This document shows, in pieces, positions 42,594 to 42,745 of a stretch of 42,745 nt of DNA. The notes beneath the pieces are model-generated. The model did not search any database. It saw only the letters and a list, made by a program, of their open reading frames with translations, and was not told the DNA's origin. Source of the DNA: a virus. Location: IMG/VR virus record IMGVR_UViG_3300043446_004804, positions 1 to 42,745 of that record; one strand, written 5' to 3'. A program made the position numbers and the translations under genes. Positions within the stretch are counted from its first letter, which is position 1; every line of letters starts with the position of its first letter.

Positions 42594-42745
42594 TCTTTCT
42601 GTGTGTCCCATATGAGGATACTTGTTCAAAAAGGGCATAATCTATGTGTCCCACATAACATCCCTTTATTATACCTTATGTGGGACACATAGGTCAAACA
42701 CTATATCTATGTGTCCCACATATGTGTCCCACATATATCTATGTG
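42518..42745. repeat. Cluster of TATGTG-TCC-CACATA inverted repeats (7 copies plus one cut)
   Basis: A 15-bp unit with 6-bp arms and a 3-base centre. Core copies (13 bases) start at 42519, 42562, 42601, 42644, 42678, 42709 and 42722; an eighth begins at 42741 and is cut by the window edge. The copies at 42519, 42644, 42678, 42709 and 42722 are exact; 42562 has one and 42601 two core mismatches. The centre reads TCC in most and GGA (inverted) in those at 42562 and 42678. The last two full copies are adjacent. Confidence 0.9.

Noticed and set aside
42392-42640. 82-codon plus-strand ORF at the right end
   Set aside because: Lies opposite to the array direction, overlaps the intergenic promoter-like site and repeats, and its sequence has no recognisable pattern; most likely a shadow.
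42518-42745. CRISPR-like array
   Set aside because: Copies occur in both orientations, spacing is irregular (13 to 43 bases), two copies are adjacent, and the unit is only 15 bp.
1-42745. tRNA genes, insertion sequences, integrase or attachment sites
   Set aside because: I saw no tRNA-like cloverleaf, transposase or integrase ORF, or terminal inverted repeats with target duplications in this window.

Overview
The window looks like part of a T4-like myovirus genome, most probably a marine cyanophage. Nearly every gene lies on the minus strand, so transcription runs right to left. Read that way, T4 gene order is kept: gp25, gp6, a gp7-position giant, gp8, a gp10-position giant, gp13, gp14, gp15, gp16, gp17, gp18, gp19, gp20, a gp67-like core protein and gp21 (cut by the window edge). 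The cyanophage assignment rests on low GC, on large baseplate proteins in the gp7 and gp10 positions, and on small proteins of a kind I remember from Synechococcus/Prochlorococcus phages. The host cannot be proven from this sequence.

Layout from left to right. 1-3.0 kb holds the prohead protease gp21, two virion-like proteins (185 and 476 aa), a 106-aa protein whose N-terminus resembles the T4 capsid-targeting sequence, and a 50-aa gp67-like core protein. 3.0-12.5 kb holds portal, tail tube, sheath, a small zinc protein, both terminase subunits, a 474-aa mosaic protein between the terminase genes, and gp15. 12.5-15.2 kb holds the neck proteins gp14 and gp13 and two small genes. 15.2-38.7 kb is baseplate, dominated by two giant ORFs of 2480 and 4042 aa, with gp8, gp6 and gp25. 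38.7-41.3 kb holds small hypothetical genes, a strong terminator, and an adjacent GT-A glycosyltransferase-like and SAM methyltransferase-like gene pair. From about 41.3 kb to the end, GC rises. There is an inverted-repeat-rich intergenic block, then a few very small genes, then a cluster of operator-like repeats running off the window edge.

These genes build and fill the particle. gp20, gp67-like and gp21 make and mature the prohead. gp16 and gp17 package DNA. gp13, gp14 and gp15 join head and tail. gp18 and gp19 form the contractile tail. gp25, gp6, the gp7-like giant, gp8 and the gp10-position giant form the baseplate. Nine minus-strand matches to the T4 late-promoter core (NATAAATA) precede late genes, often overlapping the upstream stop codon, so this block is probably read late under a T4-type sliding-clamp/gp55 system. 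The most unusual signals are: the cluster of TATGTG-TCC-CACATA inverted repeats at the right end; the capsid-targeting-like 106-aa protein next to its likely protease; and three protein repeat modules spread over several tail and neck proteins.
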